Of a stretch of DNA of 64,000 bases, positions 37,465 through 48,346 are shown piece after piece. Source of the DNA: Lysinibacillus fusiformis (GTDB taxonomy: Bacteria > Bacillota > Bacilli > Bacillales_A > Planococcaceae); contig JASENG010000004.1 in NCBI GenBank assembly GCA_030027265.1, positions 1-64,000 on the forward strand, read 5' to 3'. Each line of letters starts with the position of its first letter. Positions within the stretch are counted from its first letter, which is position 1. A program made the position numbers and the translations under genes. Under the pieces are notes generated by a model. The model had not been told where the DNA came from and ran no database searches. It saw only the letters and a program-made list of their open reading frames with translations.

Positions 37465-37730
37465 CATTGACGGAGACAGTATTTTTTGAAAGTGGTCAAA
37501 AGCGATTCGAGGATGGTGGAAGCTCGGACAAAACATTCAAAAAAGAAAATCACTCCCGAGCAAAATTACTGAAATGAGGATGCGCAAGTGTCTTTTTTTA
37601 AGTAAGTAATTTCGTATACACTTGCGTTAAAGTGTCTAAGAGGTAATCTAGTTTCAAAGTAGATTGCAAATTTGGGTGGTACCACGAGTTATAGCTTCTC
37701 GTCCCTTTTTCCGGGATGAGAGGCTTTTTT
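37465..37730 (+). promoter_or_regulatory. T-box riboswitch, isoleucine type
   Basis: The conserved T-box TGGGTGGTACCACG is at 37673-37686, and its UGGU can pair with the ACCA end of uncharged tRNA-Ile. Stem I begins near GACGGAGACAG; GAGGATGGTGGAAGC marks the AG bulge/k-turn region. The specifier is read as ATC in AAAATCACTCCCGAGC (37537-37552), an Ile codon. The terminator AGCTTCTCGTCCC / GGGATGAGAGGC (37693-37724) with six T is the alternative to the antiterminator. Low isoleucyl-tRNA charging should raise ileS expression. Confidence 0.93.
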
Positions 37731-37833
37731 ATTTGTAAAAATTCTACTTTCCCAGTGCTCAGCTTTTGCACTATCAAGATTACGCAACATCAATTTTTAA
37801 CATTTGAAATATTATTTTTAGGAGGATTCACCA

Positions 37834-40593
37834 ATGGTAGAGTACAAAGATACGTTATTAATGCCAAAGACAGATTTCCCGATGCGTGGAAATTTACCTG
37901 CAAATGAACCAAAAATGCAAGAAAAATGGAATGAAATGGACATAAACGCTCTTGTGCTAGAGCGTACAAAAGACCGTCCTCATTACGTTTTACATGATGG
38001 CCCTCCATATGCTAACGGAGATATTCACATCGGGCACGCGTTAAACAAAGTACTGAAAGACATGATTACACGCCACCGTTCAATGACTGGCTACCATGTG
38101 CCTTACGTACCAGGCTGGGATACTCATGGTTTACCAATTGAGCAGGCCCTTACAAACAAAGGTGTAAAGCGTAAAGAAATGACAGTAGCTGAGTTCCGTG
38201 AGCTATGTGAAAAATATGCATATGAACAAGTAGAAAACCAAAAAGGGCAATTCAGACGTCTAGGTGTACGCGGAGATTGGGAAAATCCTTATATCACGTT
38301 AAAGCCTGAATTTGAATCGCGCCAAATCGAAGTATTCGGTAAAATGGCTGAAAAAGGCTATATTTACAAAGGGTTAAAACCTGTTTATTGGTCACCTTCT
38401 TCTGAATCAGCTTTAGCAGAAGCAGAAATTGAATATCAAGACATTAAATCTCCTTCGATCTATGTAAGCTTTGGCATTAAAGATGCAAAAGGTGTTGTTC
38501 CCGAAGATGCGAAATTCATCATCTGGACGACAACTCCATGGACAATTCCAGCTAATCTGGGGATCTCTTTAAACCCGGAAATTACTTATGTTGTGGTTGC
38601 AGTAAATGAGAACAAATTCATCATTGCCAAAGATTTATTGGAAACAGTTGCTCAAACACTTGAATGGGAAAATCCTGAAGTTGTTCAAGAGGTAAAAGGT
38701 CAGGAGCTTGAGTACATCGTTGCAAAACACCCAATCTATGATCGCGATTCATTAATTATGGTTGGAGATCATGTAACAACTGACGCTGGTACAGGATGTG
38801 TTCATACGGCTCCAGGTCACGGGGAAGATGACTTCCAGGTTGGTAAACGCTATGGATTAGACGTTTTAAGCCCGATCAATGATCAAGGCTGCTATACTTC
38901 TGAAGCACCTGGATTTGAAGGGTTATTCTATAATGATGCGAATAAAGTAGTAACTGAAAAGTTAAAAGAAGTAGGGGCTCTAGAGAAATTATCCTTCTTT
39001 ACTCACTCATACCCACATGACTGGCGTACAAAAAAACCAGTTATTTACCGTGCAACACCACAATGGTTCTGTTCAGTTGAAGCATTCCGTGATGAGCTGT
39101 TAAAAGCGGTTGAAGATACAACATTTACACCTGCTTGGGGTGAAACTCGACTTTATAACATGATTCGTGACCGTGGTGACTGGTGTATTTCACGTCAACG
39201 TGCGTGGGGTGTTCCGATTCCAGTATTCTATACTGAAAATGGGGAAGAAATTATAACACCTGAAACAATTGCTAATGTTTCACAATTGTTCCGTGAACAT
39301 GGATCGAATATTTGGTTCCAATGGGAAGCAAAAGATCTTCTTCCAGAAGGCTTTACACATCCAGGAAGTCCAAATGGCAAATTCTCTAAAGAAAATGACA
39401 TCATGGATGTTTGGTTCGACTCAGGTTCATCTCACCAAGGTGTACTAGTGGAGCGCGGCATGAAATACCCAGCTGACCTTTACTTAGAAGGTTCCGACCA
39501 ACACCGTGGATGGTTCAACTCTTCATTAATTACTTCTGTAGCAATTAATGGCTATGCACCATATAAAGGGCTTTTAACACACGGTTTCGTATTAGATGGC
39601 GATGGACGCAAAATGAGTAAGTCTTTAGGAAATGTTATCATTCCTGAAAAAGTAATGAACCAATATGGTGCAGATATCCTTCGTTTATGGGTAGCTTCAG
39701 TGGACTATACTGGAGATGTACGTATCTCAATGGATATGTTAAAGCAAATTTCTGAAGTATATCGCAAAATCCGTAATACACTTCGTTTCTTGCACGGGAA
39801 CGTATCTGACTTTAATCCACAAACAGACCGTGTAGCATACGATGATCTACGTGAAATGGATCAATATATGTATATGCGTTTACAAGACGTATTAAAAGCG
39901 GTTCGTGCAGCTTATGACCGTTATGAATTCGCATCTGTTTACCATACAATCAATAACTTTGTTGCAGTAGAATTATCTGCATTCTATTTAGATGTTGCAA
40001 AAGATGTTGTGTACATTGAAGGAAAAGATAATCATGACCGTCGTGCAATGCAAACAGTGATGTATGATACTCTTCAAACATTATTGAAAGTCTTAACGCC
40101 AATTCTGCCGCATACGACAGATGAGCTATGGTCTTACTTAAACGAAGAGGAAGTATCTGTTCAATTAACTGACTTCCCTGAGGTTGACGAGCATAGCAAT
40201 TTCCCAGAGCTTCGTGCAAAATGGGAAAAAGTAATTGCTGTACGCGATGAAGTTTTAAAAGCGCTTGAAGAAGCACGAAATGCTAAAACAATCGGTAAAT
40301 CATTGGAAGCTAAACTAACAATTTATGCAAATGAAGAAGTTACGGCACTTTTAAATGATTCAGCAGTTAACTTTGCGCAAAGCTGCATTATTTCTCAGTT
40401 AGAAGTAGTGGCAGGTAAAGAAAACGCACCTGAAAATGCCCTTGTATTAGATAAAACCTCGATTCTGGTTGAAAAAGCAGGCGGAGAAAAATGTGAACGC
40501 TGCTGGTCTTACTCAGAAACAGTAGGTCAAAACGAAGCGCATCCTACATTATGTAGCCGTTGTGCGGATGTAGTAGAAAAACACTACGTATAA
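37834..40593 (+). CDS. ileS: Isoleucyl-tRNA synthetase
   Basis: Class I synthetase charging tRNA-Ile, with editing of mischarged valine. 919 aa; HIGH motif at 65-68 ([10 protein letters not shown]), editing domain with [13 protein letters not shown] and [20 protein letters not shown] at 593-597, and a C-terminal zinc-binding region with CERCW and CSRCADVV. Zinc cysteines and length mark the bacterial ileS1 type. AGGAGG at 37820-37825 serves ATG 37834. Controlled by the T-box upstream. Confidence 0.98.
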   Translation: MVEYKDTLLMPKTDFPMRGNLPANEPKMQEKWNEMDINALVLERTKDRPHYVLHDGPPYANGDIHIGHALNKVLKDMITRHRSMTGYHVPYVPGWDTHGLPIEQALTNKGVKRKEMTVAEFRELCEKYAYEQVENQKGQFRRLGVRGDWENPYITLKPEFESRQIEVFGKMAEKGYIYKGLKPVYWSPSSESALAEAEIEYQDIKSPSIYVSFGIKDAKGVVPEDAKFIIWTTTPWTIPANLGISLNPEITYVVVAVNENKFIIAKDLLETVAQTLEWENPEVVQEVKGQELEYIVAKHPIYDRDSLIMVGDHVTTDAGTGCVHTAPGHGEDDFQVGKRYGLDVLSPINDQGCYTSEAPGFEGLFYNDANKVVTEKLKEVGALEKLSFFTHSYPHDWRTKKPVIYRATPQWFCSVEAFRDELLKAVEDTTFTPAWGETRLYNMIRDRGDWCISRQRAWGVPIPVFYTENGEEIITPETIANVSQLFREHGSNIWFQWEAKDLLPEGFTHPGSPNGKFSKENDIMDVWFDSGSSHQGVLVERGMKYPADLYLEGSDQHRGWFNSSLITSVAINGYAPYKGLLTHGFVLDGDGRKMSKSLGNVIIPEKVMNQYGADILRLWVASVDYTGDVRISMDMLKQISEVYRKIRNTLRFLHGNVSDFNPQTDRVAYDDLREMDQYMYMRLQDVLKAVRAAYDRYEFASVYHTINNFVAVELSAFYLDVAKDVVYIEGKDNHDRRAMQTVMYDTLQTLLKVLTPILPHTTDELWSYLNEEEVSVQLTDFPEVDEHSNFPELRAKWEKVIAVRDEVLKALEEARNAKTIGKSLEAKLTIYANEEVTALLNDSAVNFAQSCIISQLEVVAGKENAPENALVLDKTSILVEKAGGEKCERCWSYSETVGQNEAHPTLCSRCADVVEKHYV

Positions 40594-40939
40594 GTAGTTC
40601 TTTGAGTCTTGAAAAGGTTTCGGGAAAGTGAGGATATATCGGGGGAAGTGCCAGGTTTTCGACAATAAGTGTGCTAACTCTAAAATTGTTGAAAGGCATG
40701 TCACAATTCTCGTATCACAATCGGAATTTATATAGGAAGCCTTAATGCGACGCAGATAAATAACCGCTCTCGTTTTCGGGGGCGGTTGTTTTTACTGATA
40801 GGAAGCTCACTTCCATGAGTGTTTATTTCCTGCTGACGTCGTTCCATGTTAGGATAACAGTATAAAATAAATTTGATCTTTGCCATGTTAATTTGAATTT
40901 GAAAAAAAGGTAAAGATTATTGGCAAATGGGGGAATACT
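40594..40939. other. ileS-lspA intergenic region
   Basis: About 345 bp. It contains the terminator at 40762-40793 and a small GGAAG/CTTCC inverted repeat near 40800. No gene and no clear promoter for lspA were found. Confidence 0.6.
40762..40793 (+). terminator. Terminator after ileS
   Basis: 11-bp stem AACCGCTCTCG / CGGGGGCGGTT with two U-G wobbles, TTTT loop, then G and five T. About 170 bp past the ileS stop. Confidence 0.8.
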
Positions 40940-41416
40940 GTGTATAAATACTATGGTATCGCTGCACTCGTTTTACTATTAGATCAGTGGACAAAATGGG
41001 TAGTTGTAAAAAATATGGAGCTTGGAGACCGAGTGGTTATCTGGGATCCATGGTTTGCTCTTCTTTCACATCGCAACCGTGGTGCTGCATGGGGTATGCT
41101 GCAAGGACAAATGTGGATTTTTACCGTTGTAACGCTTATCGTGATTGCAGGGATTATTTATTACTTCCATAAAGAAGCAAAAGGAAAACCTGCTTTTGGA
41201 ATCAGTTTAATGATCTTGCTGGGCGGGGCATTAGGTAATTTTATCGATCGAATTTTCAGAGGGGAAGTGGTCGACTTTGTTGACGTACTCATCCCAATTA
41301 TTAATTATGACTTCCCAATTTTTAATATTGCTGATGCAGCATTAACCATCGCAGTTATTATGCTTATTTTAGTAATGCTTTTAGAAGAACGGAAAGAAAA
41401 GAAAAAGGTGAAATAA
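40940..41416 (+). CDS. lspA: Lipoprotein signal peptidase LspA (signal peptidase II)
   Basis: Membrane aspartic protease removing signal peptides from prolipoproteins. 158 aa, four transmembrane helices; catalytic aspartates in GGALGNFIDRI (Asp103) and FNIADAALT (Asp132), with NRGAAWG upstream. Start is GTG 40940 behind GGGGGAATACT. The stop overlaps the rluD start (TAATG), giving translational coupling as in B. subtilis. Confidence 0.96.
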   Translation: MYKYYGIAALVLLLDQWTKWVVVKNMELGDRVVIWDPWFALLSHRNRGAAWGMLQGQMWIFTVVTLIVIAGIIYYFHKEAKGKPAFGISLMILLGGALGNFIDRIFRGEVVDFVDVLIPIINYDFPIFNIADAALTIAVIMLILVMLLEERKEKKKVK

Positions 41417-42327
41417 TGACAGTAGTCTCAATTACAATCGAACAAGAAAATGCAGGAGAGCGCATAGACAAGGCGCTTTCGACAATTCAAGAAGAGTGGT
41501 CAAGATCACAAATTTCTAACTGGATTACAGATGGAATTATCAAAGTGAATGGTGAAGATGTAAAAGCAAAATATAAAGTAAAAGCAGGGGATGTCATTGA
41601 TGTGGACGTGCCTGATCCAGAGAACTTAGAAGTGATCCCAGAAGATTTGGATTTAGAAATTATTTATGAAGACAAAGATGTACTGGTGGTAAATAAGCCA
41701 AAAGGAATGGTTGTCCACCCGGCGCCAGGTCATTTAACAGGCACATTAGTAAATGGGTTAATGCATCATTGCCAGGATTTGTCAGGCATTAATGGCGTTT
41801 TAAGACCAGGTATTGTACATCGTATTGATAAAGATACATCTGGTTTATTGATGGTTGCCAAAAATGATCATGCCCATCATTCACTTGTAGAGCAATTAGT
41901 AAACAAAACTGTAACACGCAAATATACAGCTTTAGTACATGGTCATATTGCCCACGATAAGGGCACAATTGATGCACCTATTGGACGTGACCCTAAAGAC
42001 CGCCAAAAACAAGCGGTTGTAGATAATGGCAAGAATGCTGTTACGCACTTCGGTGTTATGGAGCGACTTGGCAATTATACGCTTGTTGAATGCCGTCTGG
42101 AAACTGGCCGTACACATCAAATTCGTGTGCATATGAATTATATTGGCTATCCGCTTGTAGGTGATCCGAAATACGGTCCGAAGAAAACAATTGATTTTGG
42201 CGGACAGGTGTTGCATGCAGGAGTTCTAGGATTTGTTCATCCTGTAACTGAAGAGTATCTGGAGTTTGAAGTGCCGCTTCCAGATGACTATACTGCATTA
42301 TTAGAAGAATTACGACAAGAAGCATAA
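41416..42327 (+). CDS. rluD: RluD-family 23S rRNA pseudouridine synthase (YlyB)
   Basis: Converts uridines of 23S rRNA to pseudouridine; sites 1911/1915/1917 in the RluD subgroup. 303 aa with an N-terminal S4 domain (about 14-75) and the catalytic HRIDKDTSG motif (Asp138), then ARKYTALV-type VTRKYTALVHG and TGRTHQIRVHM. Paralogues of this family are common in Bacillales, so the exact target is less sure than the family. Terminator follows. Confidence 0.9.
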   Translation: MTVVSITIEQENAGERIDKALSTIQEEWSRSQISNWITDGIIKVNGEDVKAKYKVKAGDVIDVDVPDPENLEVIPEDLDLEIIYEDKDVLVVNKPKGMVVHPAPGHLTGTLVNGLMHHCQDLSGINGVLRPGIVHRIDKDTSGLLMVAKNDHAHHSLVEQLVNKTVTRKYTALVHGHIAHDKGTIDAPIGRDPKDRQKQAVVDNGKNAVTHFGVMERLGNYTLVECRLETGRTHQIRVHMNYIGYPLVGDPKYGPKKTIDFGGQVLHAGVLGFVHPVTEEYLEFEVPLPDDYTALLEELRQEA

Positions 42328-42335
42328 TTGACAGG

Positions 42336-42373
42336 CCGCAGAGAAACAGCCACAAGCTGACTCTGCGGTTTTT
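42336..42373 (+). terminator. Terminator of lspA-rluD
   Basis: Perfect 8-bp stem CCGCAGAG / CTCTGCGG around a 17-nt loop, followed by five T. Confidence 0.8.
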
Positions 42374-42443
42374 GTGATTTACAGTAGAGAGGGATTGTGA
42401 CAAAACGGAAGAGTATACTTTATTGAATTATAAAAAGAAAGTT

Positions 42444-42473
42444 ATTCAATCCAATCCAATTCAATCCAATCAA
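42444..42473. repeat. Short CCAAT-type microsatellite
   Basis: About five tandem copies of a 5-6 bp unit (CAATC / CAATT) in an AT-rich, non-coding gap before the pyr promoter. The remaining 42374-42633 shows no gene. Confidence 0.6.
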
Positions 42474-42633
42474 CAACCTATACCCACATTCTACTATGTA
42501 AGCTTCACAACTAATCGAGAAACAAAAGAAGCATCAGCCCTTGTTTGCTTAAATCACCGACTAAAACCAAGACTTATTTTGATCTGATTCATTATTTAAT
42601 TTAATTATATTCTAATAATTTTTCAAAATAAGG

Positions 42634-42662
42634 TTGACTTCAAAGATAATGAAGTCTACAAT
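42634..42662 (+). promoter_or_regulatory. pyr operon promoter with a dyad in the spacer
   Basis: TTGACT (42634-42639), 17-bp spacer, TACAAT (42657-42662). GACTTC (42636-42641) and GAAGTC (42651-42656) form an inverted repeat that starts in the -35 and ends against the -10. Confidence 0.8.
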
Positions 42663-42727
42663 AACAACAGTGAATAACCCACAGAGATGGGTAACTAAAG
42701 TTAAAATTAAATATATTCACCTTTAAT

Positions 42728-42937
42728 GGCAGTCCAGAGAGGCTGAGAAGGTACTTGTAGAAATGTTATGGGAATTTTGTGCACTTTTAAGCAATAATGA
42801 GGAAAAGTTTGACGATACCCTTGTTGTCTTAAAAAGTAAGCACCGCTGTATACGTATGGCGCGAAAAATAACCAGGCATGTTATTTCAACACGTATATCC
42901 AACCTCTTAAAGCCAAATGCTTTAAGAGGTTTTTATT
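42728..42937 (+). promoter_or_regulatory. PyrR-controlled attenuator 1, leader of pyrR
   Basis: The PyrR binding loop consensus TCCAGAGAGGCTGAGAAGG is present at 42733-42751. The terminator is a perfect 13-bp stem AACCTCTTAAAGC (42901-42913) with its complement at 42919-42931 and a T-rich tail. By the B. subtilis model, UMP-bound PyrR holds the anti-antiterminator and lets the terminator form. An open frame inside the leader is not a gene. Confidence 0.9.
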
Positions 42938-42997
42938 TTGCGGATAAGAAGTGTACGGATAGTTGTTATTCACATAAAAACTACAACCCTCTTTTGA

Positions 42998-43588
<591 letters not shown>

Positions 43589-43610
43589 AGATAAAAGAGG
43601 GAAAAAGATA

Positions 43611-44903
43611 ATGTCAAAAGCGGTTTTAGACATCAATGATAAGCCAACAGCTGGTCAGCTCGTTACATTAAGTTTTCAACATATGTTTGCAATGTTTGGT
43701 TCAACAATTTTAGTACCGCAATTAGTAGGATTAAGCCCGGCAATCGCATTACTAACAAGTGGGATTGCAACAATCTTCTTTCTACTAATTACCCAGTTTA
43801 AAGTGCCGGCATATCTAGGTTCTTCATTTGCCTTCATTTCACCGATTCTAATTGCTGCAGGCGGATTAGATGAAAATGGAGCGAGTGTAAGCCCGGGAAA
43901 TGCAATGATAGGTGCCATGGCAGTAGGGATTGTATATGGAATCGTATCCTTGCTAATCTGGAAAACAGGTTATAAGTGGCTCATGCGATTATTGCCGCCA
44001 ATAGTAGTAGCACCGGTTATTATCGTAATCGGTTTAGGATTAGCTGGAACGGCCGTTGATATGGCGATGAACGTAAATGATGCATACAGCTTCAAACATT
44101 TCACTGCAGCTTTAGTCACATTGTTCGCAGCAATCATTTTCAATGTATACTTCAAAAATGTCTTAAGTACAATGCCGATCCTTTTAGGATTAATCGTAGG
44201 ATATATATATTCAGCAATCATCGGAATTGTTGACTTTAGTCCAGTAATAGAAGCAAAAATGTTTTCCCTGCCTGAATTCTTGATTCCAGGTGTTGATTAC
44301 GAATTTAAAATTACATCAAAAATTTTACTGGCAATGGTTCCAATCGTAATCGTAACAATTTCAGAACATATTGGTCACCAATTGGTTTTAGGGAAAGTGG
44401 TGAACCGCAACTACATAAAAGACCCAGGTCTACATAGATCATTACTTGGTGATGGATTGGGAACATTCGTAAGTGCAATACTAGGTGGACCACCAAAAAC
44501 AACTTACGGTGAAAACATCGGGGTCCTTGCAATAACAAGAGTATTTTCAGTGTATGTTATCTTTGGAGCTGCGGTCTTGGCCATTCTATTCTCCTTCTTT
44601 GGAAAAGCGATGGCCTTAGTCCAAACGATTCCTACAGCTGTTCTTGGCGGTATTTCCATCCTGCTTTTCGGGATTATTGCTTCAAGCGGTTTACGTATGT
44701 TGGTTGAAAACAACATCGACTTTGGCAACAGCCGCAATATGGTTATTTCATCTGTTATTTTGGTAGTTGGGATTGGTGGAGCAGCACTTCGTTTCACAGA
44801 ATCCTTCTCCATTGAAGGAATGGCGTTGGCAGCGATTGTCGGAGTGATTTTAAACCTTGTGTTACCAGGAAGAGATAAAAAAGATACATTATTAGATGAA
44901 TAA
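43611..44903 (+). CDS. pyrP: Uracil permease (NCS2 family)
   Basis: Proton-coupled uracil uptake. 430 aa with about 12 to 14 transmembrane helices; NCS2 signatures: FQHMFAMFGSTILVPQLVGL, AFISPILIAAGG, and the substrate-site ISEHIGHQLVLGKVVNR followed by GGPPKTTYGENIGVLAITRV in part. Start ATG 43611 after GAGGGAAAAAGATA. In B. subtilis pyrP is the second pyr gene; same here. A PyrR-type attenuator follows. Confidence 0.95.
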   Translation: MSKAVLDINDKPTAGQLVTLSFQHMFAMFGSTILVPQLVGLSPAIALLTSGIATIFFLLITQFKVPAYLGSSFAFISPILIAAGGLDENGASVSPGNAMIGAMAVGIVYGIVSLLIWKTGYKWLMRLLPPIVVAPVIIVIGLGLAGTAVDMAMNVNDAYSFKHFTAALVTLFAAIIFNVYFKNVLSTMPILLGLIVGYIYSAIIGIVDFSPVIEAKMFSLPEFLIPGVDYEFKITSKILLAMVPIVIVTISEHIGHQLVLGKVVNRNYIKDPGLHRSLLGDGLGTFVSAILGGPPKTTYGENIGVLAITRVFSVYVIFGAAVLAILFSFFGKAMALVQTIPTAVLGGISILLFGIIASSGLRMLVENNIDFGNSRNMVISSVILVVGIGGAALRFTESFSIEGMALAAIVGVILNLVLPGRDKKDTLLDE

Positions 44904-44920
44904 AAAACCTTTTAATGAAT

Positions 44921-45028
44921 TGTCCAGAGAGGCAAAGAAGGGGAATTGATAAGCGGGTACACTTTTTTAGGGTGCCTTAGCTTGTTATACCTCCAATGCC
45001 TCGCGAACGAATTTGCGAGGCATTTTTT
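44921..45028 (+). promoter_or_regulatory. PyrR-controlled attenuator 2, between pyrP and pyrB
   Basis: A second PyrR binding loop, TGTCCAGAGAGGCAAAGAAG, starts at 44921. The terminator AATGCCTCGC (44995-45004) / GCGAGGCATT (45015-45024) is perfect with a long T run. This separates uptake genes (pyrR, pyrP) from the biosynthetic genes. Confidence 0.9.
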
Positions 45029-45090
45029 CTACTAATAGAATTTGATAAACGCGTTTTCTTTCGGAAAACACGAATTAGGAGGAAGAGGTA

Positions 45091-45972
45091 ATGAGAAACT
45101 TATTATCAATGGAACATTTATCAAATGAAGAAGTATTGAAGATCATAGAACGTGCAGCACAATTTGAAGATGGTGAAATGTCAAACTTAACCAAATCCTA
45201 CCATGTTGCAAATCTTTTCTTTGAGCCAAGTACGAGAACAAAAACAAGCTTTGAGATGGCTGAAAGAAAAGTAGGATGTACGGTGATTCCATTTGATGCT
45301 GGTTTTTCAAGTGCGTTAAAAGGTGAAACGATGTATGACACAGTGAAAACATTGGAAATGATTGGCATGGATGCAGTTGTTATTCGCGCAAAAGAAGACG
45401 AGTACTACAATGAGCTTCTGGAAGGCATCGATGTCGCTGTCATCAATGCAGGAGACGGAGCCGGCCAGCATCCTTCACAAAGTTTGCTTGATTTATATAC
45501 GATACATAAAGAATTTGGTTCATTTGAAGGCTTAAATGTCACAATCGTAGGTGATATTTCCCATAGCCGAGTTGCAAAATCAAATGCAACTGCACTTAAG
45601 AGATTAGGAGTTAATGTTCGTTTCTTATGTCCACCAGAATGGGCAGGTGGATTTGAAGCATATCACTCTTGGGATGGACTTATTGAGGATAGTGACGTGG
45701 TAATGTTACTTCGCATCCAGCATGAACGCCATGTCATCAATAAAAGTTTTTCAAAAGAAAGCTACCATGAACAATACGGGCTTACTTTTGAACGGGAAGC
45801 AAAAATGAAGAAAAACGCGATCATCATGCACCCCGCTCCGGTCAATCGAGATGTAGAAATCGTATCAGAGCTAGTTGAATGTGAACGGTCAAGGATTTTT
45901 GATCAAGTTCGAAATGGCGTTTTTGTCAGAATGGCAATCTTAGAAACAGTCCTGAAAGGAAGAGAAAAATGA
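45091..45972 (+). CDS. pyrB: Aspartate carbamoyltransferase catalytic chain
   Basis: Joins carbamoyl phosphate and aspartate to N-carbamoyl-aspartate. 293 aa, a little shorter than B. subtilis PyrB (304). Carbamoyl-phosphate loop [17 protein letters not shown] at about 47-63, [12 protein letters not shown], and the aspartate-binding region LLRIQHERH. No regulatory chain (pyrI) is present, as usual for Bacillales. Start ATG 45091 with AGGAGGAAGAGGTA. Overlaps pyrC by 4 nt. Confidence 0.97.
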   Translation: MRNLLSMEHLSNEEVLKIIERAAQFEDGEMSNLTKSYHVANLFFEPSTRTKTSFEMAERKVGCTVIPFDAGFSSALKGETMYDTVKTLEMIGMDAVVIRAKEDEYYNELLEGIDVAVINAGDGAGQHPSQSLLDLYTIHKEFGSFEGLNVTIVGDISHSRVAKSNATALKRLGVNVRFLCPPEWAGGFEAYHSWDGLIEDSDVVMLLRIQHERHVINKSFSKESYHEQYGLTFEREAKMKKNAIIMHPAPVNRDVEIVSELVECERSRIFDQVRNGVFVRMAILETVLKGREK

Positions 45973-47246
45973 CAAAATATATTAAGAACGTAAGACTATT
46001 AGACGAACAAGGTGAACTAGTAAATGCTACAGTAACAATCGCAGAAGGCCGCATCAAAGAAATTGGCGGGGAACAGCCGGATAGCGCAGAAATTATAGAC
46101 GGAAATGGGCATTTATTAACACCGGGATTTGTTGATGTGCATGTCCACTTACGAGAGCCTGGATTTGAACATAAAGAAACAATTGCAACTGGTACGGCAT
46201 CTGCAGCAAAAGGCGGTTTTACCACAATATGCGCTATGCCGAATACGAAACCAGTGCCTGATTCAATTGAAAATTTGCAATTAATCAATAGTTTGATTGA
46301 ACAAAGTGCAAAAGTTCGGGTATTGCCATATGGTTCATTAACGATAGCGCAATCTGGTGATGCACGCACAGACTTGGCCGCACTTAAAGCGAGTGGAGCT
46401 GTTGCATTCTCAGATGATGGTGTCGGTGTACAGCTTGCAGCTACAATGTATGAGCAAATGCAGACGGCTGCGAAGCTTGACATGGTTGTGGTAGCGCACT
46501 GCGAAGATAACTCATTGATTTATGACGGGGTTATGCATGAAGGAAAACGAAATAAAGAGCTAGGTTTGCCGGGAATTCCATCGATTTGCGAGTCGGTACA
46601 AATTGCCCGGGATGTTCTACTCGCAGAAGCAGCTGGTGCTCGCTACCACGTATGCCACGTATCCACAAAAGAATCTGTCCGTGCAGTAAGAGATGCAAAG
46701 GCGGCAGGAATTCGCGTTACAGCGGAAGTTTGTCCTCACCATCTATTATTGGAGGAAATGGATATTCCGAGTGATGATGCGAACTGGAAAATGAACCCTC
46801 CGCTTCGCGCTGCAGATGATAAAGATTCCTTACATGCTGCATTACTTGATGGAACGATCGACTGTATCGCAACGGACCATGCACCTCACACAGTTGAGGA
46901 AAAATGTTGTGGAATGGTTGGTGCTCCATTTGGAATTGTAGGTTTTGAAACAGCATTCCCACTTTTATACACGCAATACGTTGAGACTGGGAAATGGACT
47001 TTAAAGCAATTAGTGGATTGGATGACAGTCAAGCCTGCACAAATCTTTGATCTGCCTTATGGCACGGTGGAAGTAGGAGCAGCAGCTGACCTAGTATTAA
47101 TAGATTTAAATAAAGAACAAACGATTAACCCAGAAGAATTTGCAACAAAAGGGCGTAATACACCGTTTACTGGATGGAAGGCAAAAGGATGGCCGGTTTT
47201 AACAATGGTAGAAGGCAACATTGTTTATGAGGAGGAGGCAAAATAA
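45969..47246 (+). CDS. pyrC: Dihydroorotase, class I
   Basis: Reversible cyclisation of carbamoyl-aspartate to dihydroorotate. 425 aa amidohydrolase; metal-binding [10 protein letters not shown] (His58, His60), further ligands in VVAHCED and [11 protein letters not shown], and the catalytic Asp in [10 protein letters not shown]. Overlaps pyrB and carA (ATGA and TAATG), so tightly coupled within the operon. Confidence 0.97.
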   Translation: MTKYIKNVRLLDEQGELVNATVTIAEGRIKEIGGEQPDSAEIIDGNGHLLTPGFVDVHVHLREPGFEHKETIATGTASAAKGGFTTICAMPNTKPVPDSIENLQLINSLIEQSAKVRVLPYGSLTIAQSGDARTDLAALKASGAVAFSDDGVGVQLAATMYEQMQTAAKLDMVVVAHCEDNSLIYDGVMHEGKRNKELGLPGIPSICESVQIARDVLLAEAAGARYHVCHVSTKESVRAVRDAKAAGIRVTAEVCPHHLLLEEMDIPSDDANWKMNPPLRAADDKDSLHAALLDGTIDCIATDHAPHTVEEKCCGMVGAPFGIVGFETAFPLLYTQYVETGKWTLKQLVDWMTVKPAQIFDLPYGTVEVGAAADLVLIDLNKEQTINPEEFATKGRNTPFTGWKAKGWPVLTMVEGNIVYEEEAK

Positions 47247-48346
47247 TGAAAAAGCGATTATTGATTTTAGAAGATGGAACAGTTTTTAACGGGTACGCAT
47301 TCGGAAGCGAAAGAGCGTCACAAGGTGAGGTAGTGTTTACAACAGGGATGACTGGTTATCAAGAAACTTTATCAGATCCTTCCTTTTACGGACAAATTGT
47401 TACATTTACTTATCCATTGATCGGAAACTACGGCATTAATCGTGATGATTTTGAATCCATTACACCTGCTATTCGAGGGATGGTTTGTCGTGAGCTTGCA
47501 AAAGAGCCATCGAATTTCAGAAGCGACCTGTCATTAAATGATTACTTATTATCTCAAGACATCCCTGGTATTGAAGGAATCGATACTCGTAAATTAACGA
47601 GAATCATTCGTTCAAAAGGTGCTGTAAAAGCAATGCTGACAGCAGCTGACGAAGAAGTGAACGTTGGCGAAATCGTAGCAACATTACAGGCGACTCCACT
47701 GATTACAAATCATGTGAAAGAAGTTTCCCCAAAAGCGGCTTACCCAAGTCCAGGACGTGGACAACGTGTAGTACTTATGGACTTTGGTATGAAGCATGGT
47801 ATCTTACGCGAATTAAACAAACGTGACTGTGACGTACTTGTGGTACCTTATAACACTTCGGCACAGCAAATCTTAGCATGGCATCCGGATGGCATTATGC
47901 TATCGAACGGCCCTGGGAATCCAGCAGATGTAACAGAAGGAATTGAAACAATCCGAAATTTAATCGGAAAAGTGCCAATCTTCGGTATTTGCTTAGGGCA
48001 TCAATTATTTGCCCTAGCTAGTGGAGCCAAAAGCTTCAAGCTTCCATTTGGACACCGTGGAGGAAATCACCCAGTAAAAGATCTGCGTACTGGCCGTACA
48101 GAATTAACTTCACAAAATCACGGCTATGCAGTAGATGAAAGCTCATTAGAGGGTACTGATTTAGAAGTAACACACATTGCCTTAAATGATGGAACAATCG
48201 AAGGGTTACGCCATAAAAAGCATCCAGTATTCACGGTGCAATACCACCCAGAAGCATCGCCTGGGCCAGAAGATTCCAACCACTTATTTGACGAATTTAT
48301 CGAACTAATGGAATCACATGTAAAGGAAGGGAAACAACATGCCTAA
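47246..48346 (+). CDS. carA: Carbamoyl-phosphate synthase, small (glutaminase) subunit
   Basis: Hydrolyses glutamine to feed ammonia to CarB. 366 aa; N-terminal domain ([33 protein letters not shown]) and class I amidotransferase with the nucleophile Cys in [10 protein letters not shown] and the [11 protein letters not shown]is-Glu pair. In B. subtilis this is pyrAA, the pyrimidine-specific copy. Overlaps carB by 8 nt. Confidence 0.97.
   Translation: MKKRLLILEDGTVFNGYAFGSERASQGEVVFTTGMTGYQETLSDPSFYGQIVTFTYPLIGNYGINRDDFESITPAIRGMVCRELAKEPSNFRSDLSLNDYLLSQDIPGIEGIDTRKLTRIIRSKGAVKAMLTAADEEVNVGEIVATLQATPLITNHVKEVSPKAAYPSPGRGQRVVLMDFGMKHGILRELNKRDCDVLVVPYNTSAQQILAWHPDGIMLSNGPGNPADVTEGIETIRNLIGKVPIFGICLGHQLFALASGAKSFKLPFGHRGGNHPVKDLRTGRTELTSQNHGYAVDESSLEGTDLEVTHIALNDGTIEGLRHKKHPVFTVQYHPEASPGPEDSNHLFDEFIELMESHVKEGKQHA

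Noticed and set aside
37716-37907. Open frame overlapping the ileS start
   Set aside because: Shadow frame across the T-box terminator and ileS; no independent evidence.
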